Assembly (NCBI RefSeq): GCF_030694085.1
Contig: NZ_JAUXZE010000001.1
Location: 1-34,698 of the forward strand
Direction: 5' to 3'
Source: Tabrizicola sp.
GTDB taxonomy: Bacteria; Pseudomonadota; Alphaproteobacteria; Rhodobacterales; Rhodobacteraceae
Length of the DNA: 34,698 bases
Made by a program: the position numbers and the translations under genes. A model generated the notes under the pieces. That model did not search any database. It saw nothing but the letters and a program-made list of their open reading frames with translations, and was not told where the DNA came from. Below are positions 33,483 through 34,698 of this stretch, piece after piece. The first letter of the stretch is position 1; every line of letters begins with the position of its first letter.

Positions 33483-34640
33483 ATGACAGACCTGACCCCG
33501 CCGGCCAAGCGCCCGGCCAATCCGCGCTTTTCTTCTGGCCCCTGCGCCAAGATCCCCGGTTATTCCCTCGACATGCTTAGCGATGCGCCCCTTGGCCGCT
33601 CGCACCGTGCGGCCGTCGGCAAGGCCAAGCTGCGCGAGGCGATCGACCTTACCCGCGAAATCCTGGGCGTGCCCGCCGACTACCGGATCGGAATCGTTCC
33701 TGCGTCCGACACTGGCGCTGTCGAAATGGCGATGTGGTCATTGCTGGGCGCCCGCCCGGTCGAGATGCTGGCCTGGGAATCGTTCGGCGAAGGCTGGGTG
33801 ACCGATGTGGTCAAGCAGCTGAAACTGGACGCCGTTGTGCGCAAGGCGCCTTACGGGCAGATCGTGAATTTCACGCAGGTCGATTTCGACAAGGACGTCG
33901 TCTTCACCTGGAACGGCACCACCTCGGGCGTGCGCCTGCCGAACGGCGACGCGATCCCGGCCAACCGCGCGGGCCTTACCATCTGCGACGCGACCAGCGC
34001 CGCCTTCGCGATGGACCTGCCCTGGGACAAACTCGACGTGACCACCTTCTCCTGGCAGAAGGTGCTGGGCGGTGAGGGCGCGCATGGCGTCATCATCCTG
34101 TCGCCCCGCGCTGTCGAACGGCTGGAGACATATGTCCCCGCCTGGCCGCTGCCGAAGATCTTCCGCCTGACCGCCAAGGGCAAGCTGATCGAAGGCATCT
34201 TCGCCGGCGAGACGATCAACACGCCCTCGATGCTGGCGAATGAGGATTACCTCGTCGCGCTGAAATGGGCGAAATCCATCGGCGGCCTTCAGGGCCTGAT
34301 CGCCCGAGCCAACGCCAACGCGCAAGTGGTCCACGACTTCTGCGCCGCGAACCCCTGGATCGCGAACCTGGCCGAGGACCCGGCGACGGCCTCCACGACC
34401 AGCGTCTGCCTCAAGTTCACCGACCCCCGCATCACCGACGGCGAGGCCTTTGCCAAGGCCGTCGCCAAACGGATCGAAAAGGCCGGTGCGGGCTTCGACA
34501 TGGGGGCCTATCGCGACGCGCCTCCGGGCCTGCGGATCTGGTGCGGATCGACGGTGGAAACTGCCGACGTCCAGGACCTGATGCCCTGGATCGCCCATGC
34601 GTTCCACGCCGAAATCGCGGCGCTGGCGCAGGCTGCGTGA
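33483..34640 (+). CDS. serC: Phosphoserine aminotransferase
   Basis: SerC converts 3-phosphohydroxypyruvate and glutamate to O-phosphoserine with PLP; it may also act in vitamin B6 synthesis. From ATG 33483 the protein has 385 residues, the size of the alphaproteobacterial form. It begins with [17 protein letters not shown], has WNGTTSG and [11 protein letters not shown] in the middle, and the PLP lysine is Lys193 in [20 protein letters not shown] six bases before the ATG fixes this start. serA usually follows serC in this group but is not reached before the window ends. Confidence 0.96.
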   Translation: MTDLTPPAKRPANPRFSSGPCAKIPGYSLDMLSDAPLGRSHRAAVGKAKLREAIDLTREILGVPADYRIGIVPASDTGAVEMAMWSLLGARPVEMLAWESFGEGWVTDVVKQLKLDAVVRKAPYGQIVNFTQVDFDKDVVFTWNGTTSGVRLPNGDAIPANRAGLTICDATSAAFAMDLPWDKLDVTTFSWQKVLGGEGAHGVIILSPRAVERLETYVPAWPLPKIFRLTAKGKLIEGIFAGETINTPSMLANEDYLVALKWAKSIGGLQGLIARANANAQVVHDFCAANPWIANLAEDPATASTTSVCLKFTDPRITDGEAFAKAVAKRIEKAGAGFDMGAYRDAPPGLRIWCGSTVETADVQDLMPWIAHAFHAEIAALAQAA

Positions 34641-34645
34641 TCCCC

Positions 34646-34698
34646 GAGTCGGGCTGAAGCCCGACCTACCAAACACCGTAGGTCGGGCTTCAGCCCGA
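34646..34698. repeat. Inverted pair of GTAGG palindromes (REPIN-like) after serC
   Basis: The 24-base unit seen at 29738 is repeated here in reverse (34646 to 34669) and then forward (34678 to the window edge), separated by eight bases. Each unit is itself a palindrome and together they can fold into one long hairpin. It begins five bases after the serC stop, so it may also end the transcript. Confidence 0.85.

Overview
The window is about 34.7 kb of high-GC chromosome from an alphaproteobacterium, most likely a Rhodobacteraceae member. This is inferred from the RTX protein ending in a Hint domain, a DUF3775 protein, a short glutamyl-tRNA synthetase, and a serB/serC pair with an alphaproteobacterial-style serC leader. 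I recognised families by eye; no database search was possible.

Bases 1 to about 7190 are the right end of an integrated element. From the tRNA inward it holds a tRNA-Ala(CGC) gene, a tyrosine recombinase reading away from it, a convergent SF2-helicase-like protein of unknown role with a 442-base gene-free leader, a small serine recombinase with a cluster of inverted repeats in front of it, and type I restriction-modification genes hsdM and hsdS. hsdS is cut off in its second target-recognition domain by an IS3-family insertion sequence running off the left edge. No hsdR and no second attachment site lie in the window.

Bases 7190 to 34698 are ordinary core chromosome: thioredoxin 2, a DUF3775 protein, an AzlCD amino-acid exporter, an exported protein, and a glycine cleavage operon (gcvT-gcvH-RidA-like-gcvP) behind a tandem glycine riboswitch. 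Next come a 1292-residue PA14/RTX/Hint surface or secreted protein, a MATE efflux pump, gltX, a DUF1801 protein, a zincin-like peptidase, a Tat-exported metallo-beta-lactamase-fold hydrolase, a PfkB-type kinase, a CpdA-like phosphodiesterase, NAD synthetase with a small partner gene, an exported MORN-repeat protein, and ZapE. A serB-GNAT-TauE operon follows, divergent from serC.

The intergenic DNA carries several repeat families: a GTAGG-type palindrome (one copy supplies the MORN gene's stop codon and an inverted pair closes the window), an 18-bp perfect inverted repeat 97 bases apart, and two copies of a roughly 40-base AAGCAAG element. I did not find a clearly new multi-gene system. The best candidates for undescribed biology are the helicase-like island gene and the recombinase with its repeat cluster beside the interrupted type I system.
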